DNA from: CAISGS01 sp044376615
GTDB lineage: Bacteria; Pseudomonadota; Alphaproteobacteria; Caulobacterales; Caulobacteraceae
Length of the DNA stretch: 11,052 bases
Assembly: GCA_044376615.1 (NCBI GenBank)
Contig: JBILKO010000082.1
Span: forward strand, 1-11,052
Reading direction: 5' to 3'
This document shows, piece after piece, positions 1-5,938 of the stretch. Position numbers and translations under genes: made by a program. The notes under the pieces are model-generated. The model saw only the letters and a list, made by a program, of their open reading frames with translations, searched no databases and had not been told where the DNA came from. The stretch's first letter is position 1; every line of letters starts with the position of its first letter.

Positions 1-91
1 AAATGATCGTCACGTCCGAATCGACGGCTACCCGATCGAGCACGCTTTTGAGATTGTTCCGCGCTTCGGTGAAATTGATGACATCCGGCAT
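1..91 (-). CDS. Phd/YefM-family antitoxin, N-terminal fragment (runs off left edge)
   Basis: Reading the minus strand from the ATG at 91-89 gives 30 uninterrupted codons to the window edge. The protein begins MPDVINFTEARNNLKSVLDR and continues to an S-D-V-T-I-I stretch. This matches the start of YefM/Phd antitoxins: a short beta strand, a conserved (S/T)-x-A-R-x-x-L segment (here T8-E-A-R-N-N-L14), a helix, then an acidic turn and a hydrophobic strand. In this family the N-terminal domain binds the operator as a dimer, and the C-terminal part, outside the window, neutralises a RelE/YoeB- or Doc-type toxin. An AAGG ribosome-binding sequence ends about 9 bases before the ATG. A second in-frame ATG lies at 112-110 but has no ribosome-binding site and sits in the operator, so 91 is preferred. 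The toxin gene would lie beyond position 1 and cannot be seen. Confidence 0.72.
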   Translation of the reverse strand, partial: MPDVINFTEARNNLKSVLDRVAVDSDVTII

Positions 92-108
92 GACGGGCGA
101 CCTTTTTG

Positions 109-132
109 ACATGTACGATTTATTGCACATGT
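109..132. promoter_or_regulatory. Candidate YefM-type operator (two TGTACA-like half-sites, two ACATGT palindromes)
   Basis: Two near-matches to the YefM operator core TGTACA are seen: TGTACG at 112-117 and TGCACA at 124-129, 12 bp apart centre to centre. Two perfect ACATGT palindromes (109-114 and 127-132) bracket them. E. coli YefM-YoeB binds adjacent TGTACA-core palindromes with, as I recall, this 12-bp spacing. The site lies between the proposed -10 and the start codon, which would suit autorepression. Each core has one mismatch, so this remains a candidate. Confidence 0.42.
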
Positions 133-157
133 ATAACCCATTTTTGCCTAAATTCAA
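130..157 (-). promoter_or_regulatory. Probable promoter of the antitoxin gene
   Basis: On the minus strand a -35-like TTGAAT (157-152) is followed after 16 bp by a -10-like TATACA (135-130). This lies about 40 bp upstream of the antitoxin ATG. The hexamers are imperfect. The position, and the overlap with the palindromes at 109-135, are what an autoregulated toxin-antitoxin promoter would show. Confidence 0.4.
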
Positions 158-380
158 CGTCACTAACTAATGGAAAAATCGCCTAGGCTTCTGGCGACTG
201 AGGGAAAAGTTGGCTTTGCAAGGCTAAGCACGCCGCAACTTGTAAGGCGATGCCGACCAAAACAGGTTGTGCGGCCCAGCGCCAAATCCCACCACCCCTC
301 GCATCCCCCCCGCAAATAGGGCATAGGCATTCGCCAAGACGAACCCCCACCGGGCCCAAGCCCAGATTGACGAAGACGCT
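158..380. other. Intergenic region upstream of the RNA methyltransferase operon
   Basis: This stretch separates the divergent antitoxin and RNA methyltransferase genes. It should hold the promoter of the four-gene operon, but I find no convincing -35/-10 pair. The minus-strand open frame crossing it (183-644) has no recognisable domain and mostly mirrors the methyltransferase coding strand. No RNA gene or terminator was recognised. Confidence 0.4.
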
Positions 381-1694
381 GTGACCCGATCGCCCATGTC
401 TCATCGTAAAGCGCCCCGCTCCAAGGGTGCCGTCGTGCGGCCGCGGGCGGTGGAGGGCGAGGCGGCGGTGGTGCAGATTGATCATGTCGGGGCCCAGGGC
501 GATGGGGTAGTGCTGAACCCGCGCACCTATGTGCCCTTTGGTCTGCCCGGCGAGACGGTGAGTGTGCTGCGCCAGGGCGAGCAGGCTGAGATTGTCGAGG
601 TCCAGACGCCGAGCGCGGACCGCATCGCCGCGCCTTGCCAGCACTTTGGCGATTGCGGCGGCTGTTCAATGCAACATTGGCGCGCCGAGCCCTATCTGGC
701 CTGGAAAACCCAGCAAGTGCGCAGTCTATTAGCGCGCGAGGGGTTGGAGCCCGAGTTCCTGACCCCCTATGCCGCCAAGCCCGGGGCGCGCCGCCGCCTG
801 GCCCTTCATGCCCGCAAGGGCGTGGGGGGGGCAGAGCTTGGCTTTAAGGCGCGGCGCAGTTGGCGGCTGGTGGCGATCAAGGACTGTGTGGTGGCGGATC
901 CTAGGCTGGTTGCGGCCTTGCCGGCCCTGCGCAAGCTGGCCTTGCCGTTTTTGGAGCATCCCAAGTCTGCCCCAACCTTGCATGTCACCCTGACCCGCAC
1001 CGGCCTCGATGTCGATGTCAGCGGGGTTGAGGCTAAGAGCGGCGGCCTGTCCATGGATGCCCGCATTGCCGCGGCCCAGGCGGCGGGCGAGGCCGATATG
1101 GCGCGCGTGACCATGGCCGGCGAGATCCTCTATATGGCCCGTCAGCCGATGATTTCGTTTGGTCCAGCGACGGTGGCGCTTCCCGCCGCCTCCTTCCTCC
1201 AGGCCGATGCCGAGGCCGAAGCCTTTATGGCCAAGGAGGCGGTGGCGGCCCTGGCCGGTTCCAAGGGTATTGCGGATCTGTTTTGCGGGGCAGGGGCCTT
1301 TACCTTTCATTTGGCGGAGATCGCGCCGGTCTATGCCGCCGACTCATCTGCCCCCGCGATCAAGGCCCTGTCCTCGGCCCTGGCCTCTGCGCCCGGCCTA
1401 AAGCCAGTGGTGGCCGAGGCGCGCGATCTGGTGCGCAGGCCTTATCTGGCCATGGAGATGAAAAAGATCGATTCCGTCGTGTTTGACCCGCCCCGCGCAG
1501 GCGCCGAGGTCCAGTGCGGCGAGATTGGGCGCTCAGGTGCCTCGCGGGTCGTGGCCGTGTCCTGCAATCCGGTCAGTTTTGTTCGCGATGCGCGTATCCT
1601 GGTCGATGCGGGATTTACGCTAAAAACCGTGCGCCCTGTGGACCAGTTCCTATGGTCGCCCCATATTGAACTGGTAGCTGTTTTTGAGCGTTGA
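381..1694 (+). CDS. Class I SAM-dependent RNA m5U methyltransferase with [4Fe-4S] cluster (TrmA/RlmC/RlmD family)
   Basis: This enzyme methylates C5 of a uridine in RNA (23S rRNA or tRNA) using S-adenosylmethionine. The 437-residue product has the full family layout. A TRAM-like RNA-binding region lies at about 24-75. Four cysteines suited to an iron-sulfur cluster are C86, C92, C95 (CGGC, followed by MQH) and C169. The conserved SFLQ sequence ends at Q274. SAM-binding motif I is DLFCGAGAF at 299-307, and DPPRAG is at 369-374. The nucleophile is C395 in SCNP, and the likely general base is E430 in HIE. The length is typical. Translation is drawn from the GTG at 381, with GAAG a few bases before it; the ATG at 396 (residue 6) is an alternative without a ribosome-binding site. 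It is the first gene of a four-gene operon. Family assignment is secure, but the exact target uridine cannot be read from sequence, so no symbol is given. Confidence 0.93.
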   Translation: MTRSPMSHRKAPRSKGAVVRPRAVEGEAAVVQIDHVGAQGDGVVLNPRTYVPFGLPGETVSVLRQGEQAEIVEVQTPSADRIAAPCQHFGDCGGCSMQHWRAEPYLAWKTQQVRSLLAREGLEPEFLTPYAAKPGARRRLALHARKGVGGAELGFKARRSWRLVAIKDCVVADPRLVAALPALRKLALPFLEHPKSAPTLHVTLTRTGLDVDVSGVEAKSGGLSMDARIAAAQAAGEADMARVTMAGEILYMARQPMISFGPATVALPAASFLQADAEAEAFMAKEAVAALAGSKGIADLFCGAGAFTFHLAEIAPVYAADSSAPAIKALSSALASAPGLKPVVAEARDLVRRPYLAMEMKKIDSVVFDPPRAGAEVQCGEIGRSGASRVVAVSCNPVSFVRDARILVDAGFTLKTVRPVDQFLWSPHIELVAVFER

Positions 1695-1699
1695 TCCCC

Positions 1700-2743
1700 A
1701 TGGCCGCCGCAGCGTCTAAATCCGCCTTTCGCACCAGTGCCCTGGCCCAGTCGGCGCGCTCGGCCGTCAAGGCGCTCTGGTGGACGGCGGCGGGCAGTGC
1801 GGCGCGGCTCATGATTGCACCTAAGGCTGAGCCCGTGGCGACCGACCGGCCCAAACCGGCCCTGGCCGAGGTCCGCCGCGCCTATCTAGAGGCCTTTGCC
1901 AAGGATGCGCGCGACATTGCGGCCGGGCTTTATCCCGCAACGAACGACCGGGCGACCGCGCCCGGCCAGGCCATAGCTCAAACCGCTGATTTCCTAAACG
2001 ATGCCCGCCAGGTTGAGGCGCGCCGCCGCCGAGGCGGGGGCACTGAAGCGCGCGACCTGGCCAGCTCGCCCGCCTATCCGACCTATTACAAACAAAACTT
2101 CCATTTCCAGACCGGCGGCTGGTTCACGGCAGATAGCGCTCGGCGCTATGACGCCCAGGTCGAGGCCCTGTTTTCTGGAGCCGCTGGGCCCATGCGGCGG
2201 CGGGTCTTGTCGGTCCTGATGCAGGGGCTGAAAGGGCAGGATCAGCGCGGCCTAAAGGTTGTGGACCTGGCCTGTGGCACGGGCGGCTTTTTGCGTGATC
2301 TGACGGCCGCCCTTCCGCGCGCCCAGGTGAGCGGCCTTGATCTGTCGCCTACCTATGTGCAGCAGGCGCGATCGATAGCCGGCACAGACGTCGTTCAGGC
2401 CAATATGGAACATCTGCCCTATGCCGATGCCAGCCTTGATGCCGTCACCTGCATCTATTTGTTCCATGAATTGCCACCGCGACTAAGGCCCCTGATCGCG
2501 CAGGAAATGGCGCGGGTGCTGAAACCAGGCGGCCTGCTGGCCTTTGGCGACTCCATCCAGCCCGAGGACGCGCCAGACCTGGCCAGGCTGCTGGACGTGT
2601 TCCCCGCCTTTTTCCATGAGCCGTATTACGCCTCCTATGCTCAGACTGATCTGGTTGCCTTGTTTGAGGCGGCAGGCCTTGTGTTTGAGCAGGCCGATCA
2701 GGCCTTCTTGACCAAGGCGCTTTTGTTTCGCAATCCGGCCTGA
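1700..2743 (+). CDS. Class I SAM-dependent methyltransferase (UbiE-like fold) with a long N-terminal extension
   Basis: The C-terminal half is a clear SAM methyltransferase. Counting from the ATG at 1700 (347 residues), the glycine-rich motif I VDLACGTGGF is at 188-197, the acidic GLDLSP at 212-217 (ribose contact), the NMEHLPYADASLD segment at 235-247, and the post-motif LKPGGLLAFGD at 274-284. The first ~170 residues are not a methyltransferase core. They include a basic, alanine-rich start, a four-arginine run at about 108-111, and a conserved-looking block YPTYYKQNFHFQTGGWF at 126-142 that runs on to SARRYDAQVEALF. That block resembles the N-terminal region of some plant and cyanobacterial methyltransferases. 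A TTG at 1691 would overlap the previous stop and is a possible earlier start. The gene begins 5 bp after the RNA methyltransferase and ends 2 bp before the glycosyltransferase, so it is co-transcribed. The substrate is unknown. It lacks the cysteine set expected of arsenite methyltransferase ArsM. Confidence 0.88.
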   Translation: MAAAASKSAFRTSALAQSARSAVKALWWTAAGSAARLMIAPKAEPVATDRPKPALAEVRRAYLEAFAKDARDIAAGLYPATNDRATAPGQAIAQTADFLNDARQVEARRRRGGGTEARDLASSPAYPTYYKQNFHFQTGGWFTADSARRYDAQVEALFSGAAGPMRRRVLSVLMQGLKGQDQRGLKVVDLACGTGGFLRDLTAALPRAQVSGLDLSPTYVQQARSIAGTDVVQANMEHLPYADASLDAVTCIYLFHELPPRLRPLIAQEMARVLKPGGLLAFGDSIQPEDAPDLARLLDVFPAFFHEPYYASYAQTDLVALFEAAGLVFEQADQAFLTKALLFRNPA

Positions 2744-2745
2744 TT

Positions 2746-3420
2746 ATGATCAGCATCGTCATCCCGACCCTCAATGCCGCCAAGACCCTGCCCCTAAGCC
2801 TCGCGGCTCTGGCGCCCGCAGCCATGGATGGGCTGGTGCGGGAACTGATCATTGTCGATGGCGGCTCAAGTGATGACACGGCGGCGATCGCCGATGAGGC
2901 TGGCGCGCGGTTTGAACAGGCAGCGCCTGGGCGGGGTGGCCAGCTGCGCTATGGCTGTGACCTGGCCAAGGGGCCTTGGCTCTTGATCCTACATGCCGAT
3001 ACGCGACTGTCGGTGGATTGGGAGGCAGATGCCATCCGTCACATGCGCCAAAGCCCAGACCAGGCGGCCTATTTCCGTTTCCAGCTGGATGATGACCGGT
3101 TCATCGCGCGGATTTGGGAGGCGGGGGTGGCGGCGCGCTGCGCCATGTTCGGCCTGCCTTATGGCGATCAGGGACTCCTGATCCGCAAGGCCGTCTATGA
3201 GGCCGCCGGTGGCTACCGGGATCTGGCCTTGATGGAGGATGTCGATCTTGTGCGTCGACTGGGGCGTAAGCGGCTCTTGGCCCTAAAGGCGCGCGCCCTG
3301 ACCAATGCCGATCGATTTCGAGCCAGGGGTTATTGGCATCGCAGCCTGTGTAACTGGGGCCTTTTGCTGCGGTATTGGTTTGGCGCTGATCCCAAGGTTT
3401 TGGCCAAGGCCTATGGCTAG
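2746..3420 (+). CDS. Family 2 glycosyltransferase, TIGR04283-like
   Basis: This 224-residue GT-A fold protein probably transfers a sugar from a nucleotide donor in the cytoplasm. Visible motifs in order are IPTLN (6-10), VDGGSSDDT (37-45, nucleotide binding), GRGGQL (62-67), HADT (83-86, metal-binding DxD equivalent), GDQGLLI (140-146), and EDVDL followed by RRLGR (164-174). The GRGGQ and HADT pair, together with the C-terminal RFRARGY...LL.YWFGADP pattern, is characteristic of the TIGR04283 family. Databases often label that family 'arsenosugar biosynthesis' because some members sit near arsM and arsS. Neither gene is seen here, so that label should not be carried over. No membrane segment is obvious. 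The gene starts 2 bp after the methyltransferase stop, without a clear ribosome-binding site, which suggests translational coupling. It overlaps the next gene by 8 bp. Confidence 0.9.
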   Translation: MISIVIPTLNAAKTLPLSLAALAPAAMDGLVRELIIVDGGSSDDTAAIADEAGARFEQAAPGRGGQLRYGCDLAKGPWLLILHADTRLSVDWEADAIRHMRQSPDQAAYFRFQLDDDRFIARIWEAGVAARCAMFGLPYGDQGLLIRKAVYEAAGGYRDLALMEDVDLVRRLGRKRLLALKARALTNADRFRARGYWHRSLCNWGLLLRYWFGADPKVLAKAYG

Positions 3421-3991
3421 GCCGACCTTGATTGTCTTTGCCCGTACGCCAGCCATTGGCGTCGGCAAGACCCGCCTCGCCGCCGATATTGGCCGCGTCG
3501 CAGCTTGGCGGGTCTATCGCGCCCTTAGCCACAAGATCTTGCATCAGGTTCGCGACCCGCGCTGGCAAACCGTGGTGCGGCTGGCGGCAAAGGGTAGGCC
3601 AAATGGCTGGCCCGCCGGGCTTCGGTTTGAAGATCAGGGGCGCGGCGATCTTGGCATACGGATGCAAGCGGCATTTCGCGCCCATCTGCGCGGACCCGTC
3701 ATCATCATCGGCACCGATGCGCCCGAGGCCACGGCACAACAGATCGCAAAGGCCCTGAAAGCCTTGCCGCGCCATGGTGCTGTCCTTGGCCCCGCTCTGG
3801 ACGGCGGCTTTTGGCTGATCGCCTTGTCGGCGCGGCGTAGCCTAACCGTGCGGCTTGATAAGGGCATTGTATGGTCGAGCGCTCAGACCCTGGCTGATAC
3901 TGAGGCTGTTCTGGGCCATGCCTGCTCTCGGATTGCCACCTTGGCTGATATCGATACGGGCGAGGACCTTAAGGCCTGGCGCCGCCGTTAG
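3413..3991 (+). CDS. DUF2064/TIGR04282-family nucleotidyltransferase-like glycosyltransferase
   Basis: This 192-residue single-domain protein belongs to the DUF2064 group, related to MobA/CofC-type nucleotidyltransferases. Motifs seen are FARTPAIGVGKTRLA (9-23, nucleotide-binding loop), QGRGDLG (75-81), IGTDAP (99-104), LGPALDGGFWLIAL (125-138), VWSSAQTLADT (153-163) and LADIDTGEDL (177-186). All match the family in order and spacing. The usual IGSDCPxLT motif is changed to IGTDAPEAT, losing the cysteine and the leucine. The start is set at the ATG at 3413, preceded by AAGG four bases upstream; it lies inside the previous gene and gives an 8-bp overlap. The open frame extends further upstream, but that part is antisense-free shadow of the glycosyltransferase gene. 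TIGR04282 and TIGR04283 proteins are commonly adjacent or fused, so the two probably act in one pathway. The product is unknown. Confidence 0.88.
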   Translation: MARPTLIVFARTPAIGVGKTRLAADIGRVAAWRVYRALSHKILHQVRDPRWQTVVRLAAKGRPNGWPAGLRFEDQGRGDLGIRMQAAFRAHLRGPVIIIGTDAPEATAQQIAKALKALPRHGAVLGPALDGGFWLIALSARRSLTVRLDKGIVWSSAQTLADTEAVLGHACSRIATLADIDTGEDLKAWRRR

Positions 3992-3994
3992 GGC

Positions 3995-4981
3995 CTATTG
4001 CTGCTGCTGTTGTTGCTGCTGCTGGTCGTGCAACAGATTGCTGGTGGTTTGACGGCGGCGGCCTGGCGGCGGAAGGGCTGGCTTTTGCAGACGCAAATGC
4101 TCGGGCTCATGCACCGCGCTTTGGGCCTGGCGCACCGACACACCGACGGCCAGCTGGCTCTGGGTCTCGCCCTTAAATACGCCGTGTGACGGCGGCACAT
4201 CACTATAGTCCCGGCCAATGGCGACAATGATATGGCGCTCACCGGCTAGGCTATCATTGGTCGGATCAATGCCAATCCAGCCGATCGAGGGCAGATAGAC
4301 CTCAACCCAGGCATGGCTGGCATCGGGATCGGACCGGTCGCGGCTTTCGTCCTTATTGGTCAACAAATAACCCGAGACATAGCGCGCCGGAATGCCCCAA
4401 CCACGGCATATGGCAATCATGATATGGGCAAAGTCCTGACAGACTCCGCGTCCAGCCTCGAGCGCCTTATCGATCAGGCTCTCGGCATCGGTGACGCCGG
4501 GCTGGTATTCAAATAGCTGATAGATGGTTTTGGACAGGCTAAGGACCGCCGTTAGCGGATCGCTGCCGCGAAGTTCATCGAGGCTGTGGCGCTCGATAAA
4601 CGCATTCAGCGCAGCAGTTGGGGTGCCAAAGCCATGGGGCCGCAAAAAGTCAAAACATTCACCCTTGACCTGATCGCTGGACAGCAGTGACCATTCCTCT
4701 AGCGCTAAGGCCTCGGGCAAGGCAGGCGGGGCCTGGGTCTCGACGGTCGAGCGCGCCTCAATGGTCAGGCGATCATGCGGCTTGGGTACATCAAAATGAT
4801 GAACGGCATTGCCAAACGGGTCGGCATAGGAAAACAGTTGCGCCGTAGGATCCAGGGCCAGGTCAAACCGGATCAAGCGCTGCAAACCACTACGCTTAGG
4901 CTGCATCCACAGCTCCATGACGCTTTCGCGCACCGGCGTGGCGTAGTGGTATTCGGTGATGTGACGGACTTCTAAATACAT
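3995..4981 (-). CDS. Transglutaminase-like cysteine protease domain protein with C-terminal polyglutamine tail
   Basis: This 328-residue protein begins with the bacterial transglutaminase N-terminal beta domain (about 1-80, MYLEVRHITEYHYATPV). The catalytic domain follows, with nucleophile C181 in GRGVCQDFAH, H223 in SHAWVEVYLP and D239 in GIDPTND, a complete Cys-His-Asp triad. Bacterial members usually act as proteases or amidases rather than protein cross-linkers. No signal peptide is seen, so a cytoplasmic place is likely. After about residue 265 the tail is low complexity and ends in nine consecutive glutamines (320-328), encoded by mixed CAG and CAA codons (3998-4024). The gene starts 6 bp after the alpha-E stop and is the last gene of the operon. 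Its stop is 3 bp from that of the convergent TIGR04282 gene. In this conserved gene set it is predicted to cleave or process what the ATP-grasp enzyme makes. Confidence 0.9.
   Translation of the reverse strand: MYLEVRHITEYHYATPVRESVMELWMQPKRSGLQRLIRFDLALDPTAQLFSYADPFGNAVHHFDVPKPHDRLTIEARSTVETQAPPALPEALALEEWSLLSSDQVKGECFDFLRPHGFGTPTAALNAFIERHSLDELRGSDPLTAVLSLSKTIYQLFEYQPGVTDAESLIDKALEAGRGVCQDFAHIMIAICRGWGIPARYVSGYLLTNKDESRDRSDPDASHAWVEVYLPSIGWIGIDPTNDSLAGERHIIVAIGRDYSDVPPSHGVFKGETQSQLAVGVSVRQAQSAVHEPEHLRLQKPALPPPGRRRQTTSNLLHDQQQQQQQQQ
3998..4024 (-). repeat. In-frame CAG/CAA trinucleotide repeat encoding nine glutamines
   Basis: Nine consecutive CTG or TTG triplets on the plus strand read as CAG or CAA on the minus strand, directly before the TAG stop of the transglutaminase gene. 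Three codons are CAA (two in the middle, one last) and six are CAG. Such a repeat can change copy number by strand slippage. Any whole-unit change would keep the reading frame. Confidence 0.9.
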
Positions 4982-4987
4982 GATCGG

Positions 4988-5938
4988 CTAGCCCGGCAGG
5001 TGTTGTTCGAGGGGATAGTCCACATAGGCGCCATAAATGGCCTCATGGATTCGGGCGCAGTCCTGGTTGACGGTGGCCAAGAGGCTGCTGGCCCCTTGGC
5101 TCGCCATTTCTTCGAGATCAGCAAAGCGAAGACGTGCGCTGAGGCGGCCCGCCAATCGCTCGGGCGCACTAGAGCCCTGATCGAGGCCAGGACTGGCCAG
5201 GGCCTTCAAGTGTTCCTCGATCCTGGCCGTCGCAAACTGGATCGAGCGCGGGAATTCCTCGCTAAACAGCAAGAACTCCTGGATCAGTTTGGGCTGAATA
5301 TCGGCCGTATACACACGCAAGTAAGGCTCCAGTGCACAGGCCATGCGCAAAAGGTTCATCTGGGCCAGGTGGTCATTGATCGGCTCGCCGCCCGCCGCCT
5401 CGCCAAAGCAAACATCCAGCAGCCGGACAATCAGCTGGGCCCGTTCCAGATAAATCCCCAGCATCAAGAACCGCCAGCCTTCGCCGTGGCTCATGGTCGT
5501 ATCGACCGCGCCCTTGAACAGGAACAGGTCCGAAATCACCTCGTGCAGAAAGGGTAGGGAGGCCTGATCAAATTGCTTGGCGGCCTTGGGGCCAGTAATG
5601 CGCAGGAATAAGAGGTTAAGCCGCTCCCAGGTCTCGCTGGTGATCTGATCACGCACCTGGCGGGCATTTTCGCGGGCCCGGGCTAGGGACACAATCACCG
5701 AGCCGGGATCATCGCGGTCGAGTACTAGGGCCGCAGCCACGTCCACCGCACTCTTGCCCTCCAGCGCGATCTGGGTCTCGCCGACCGCCCCAAGCACCGT
5801 GCGGGCGGCCAAGAGGGCATCGCCGGAGGTGTCGAGCGAGGCCGTCAGCATGACATCGCTAAGGCGGCTAACATGCTCGGCCCGCTCAATATAGCGGCCC
5901 ATCCAATAGAGACTGTCGGCAACGCGAGCGAGCATCAT
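4988..5938 (-). CDS. Alpha-E domain protein (DUF403)
   Basis: This 316-residue, mostly alpha-helical protein is a full-length member of the alpha-E (DUF403) family. It opens with the family hallmark SLYWMGRYIERAE (9-21). A second conserved block follows at about 76-106, with DDPGS, then SLARARENARQVRDQI and TSETWE. A further helical segment matches the family pattern ending GWRFLMLGIYLERA. No catalytic residues are known. The family is nearly always encoded beside circularly permuted ATP-grasp and transglutaminase genes and is thought to be a partner or scaffold of the amidoligase. The ATG (5938-5936) overlaps the ATP-grasp stop as ATGA, and a GAGAG ribosome-binding sequence lies 7 bases upstream. 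A second ATG follows immediately. The gene ends 6 bp before the transglutaminase start. Confidence 0.92.
   Translation of the reverse strand: MMLARVADSLYWMGRYIERAEHVSRLSDVMLTASLDTSGDALLAARTVLGAVGETQIALEGKSAVDVAAALVLDRDDPGSVIVSLARARENARQVRDQITSETWERLNLLFLRITGPKAAKQFDQASLPFLHEVISDLFLFKGAVDTTMSHGEGWRFLMLGIYLERAQLIVRLLDVCFGEAAGGEPINDHLAQMNLLRMACALEPYLRVYTADIQPKLIQEFLLFSEEFPRSIQFATARIEEHLKALASPGLDQGSSAPERLAGRLSARLRFADLEEMASQGASSLLATVNQDCARIHEAIYGAYVDYPLEQHLPG

Noticed and set aside
106..137. Plus-strand TTGACA ... TATAAC as a promoter for the RNA methyltransferase operon
   Set aside because: The hexamers are good, but the spacer is 20 bp, well above the optimum. The start codon is about 245 bp away, and the bases fit the antitoxin operator and promoter better.
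183..644. Minus-strand 153-residue open frame overlapping the start of the RNA methyltransferase
   Set aside because: No recognisable domain. Most of it is the antisense of a secure gene in high-GC DNA, where long antisense frames are common.
2445..2879. Minus-strand 144-residue frame across the methyltransferase/glycosyltransferase junction
   Set aside because: Arg/Pro/Ala-rich composition typical of a high-GC shadow frame; no domain.
3998..4189. Plus-strand frame starting with a leucine run as a small membrane protein
   Set aside because: It is the antisense reading of the polyglutamine codons and transglutaminase tail. The hydrophobic run is too short for a membrane span and is explained by the repeat.
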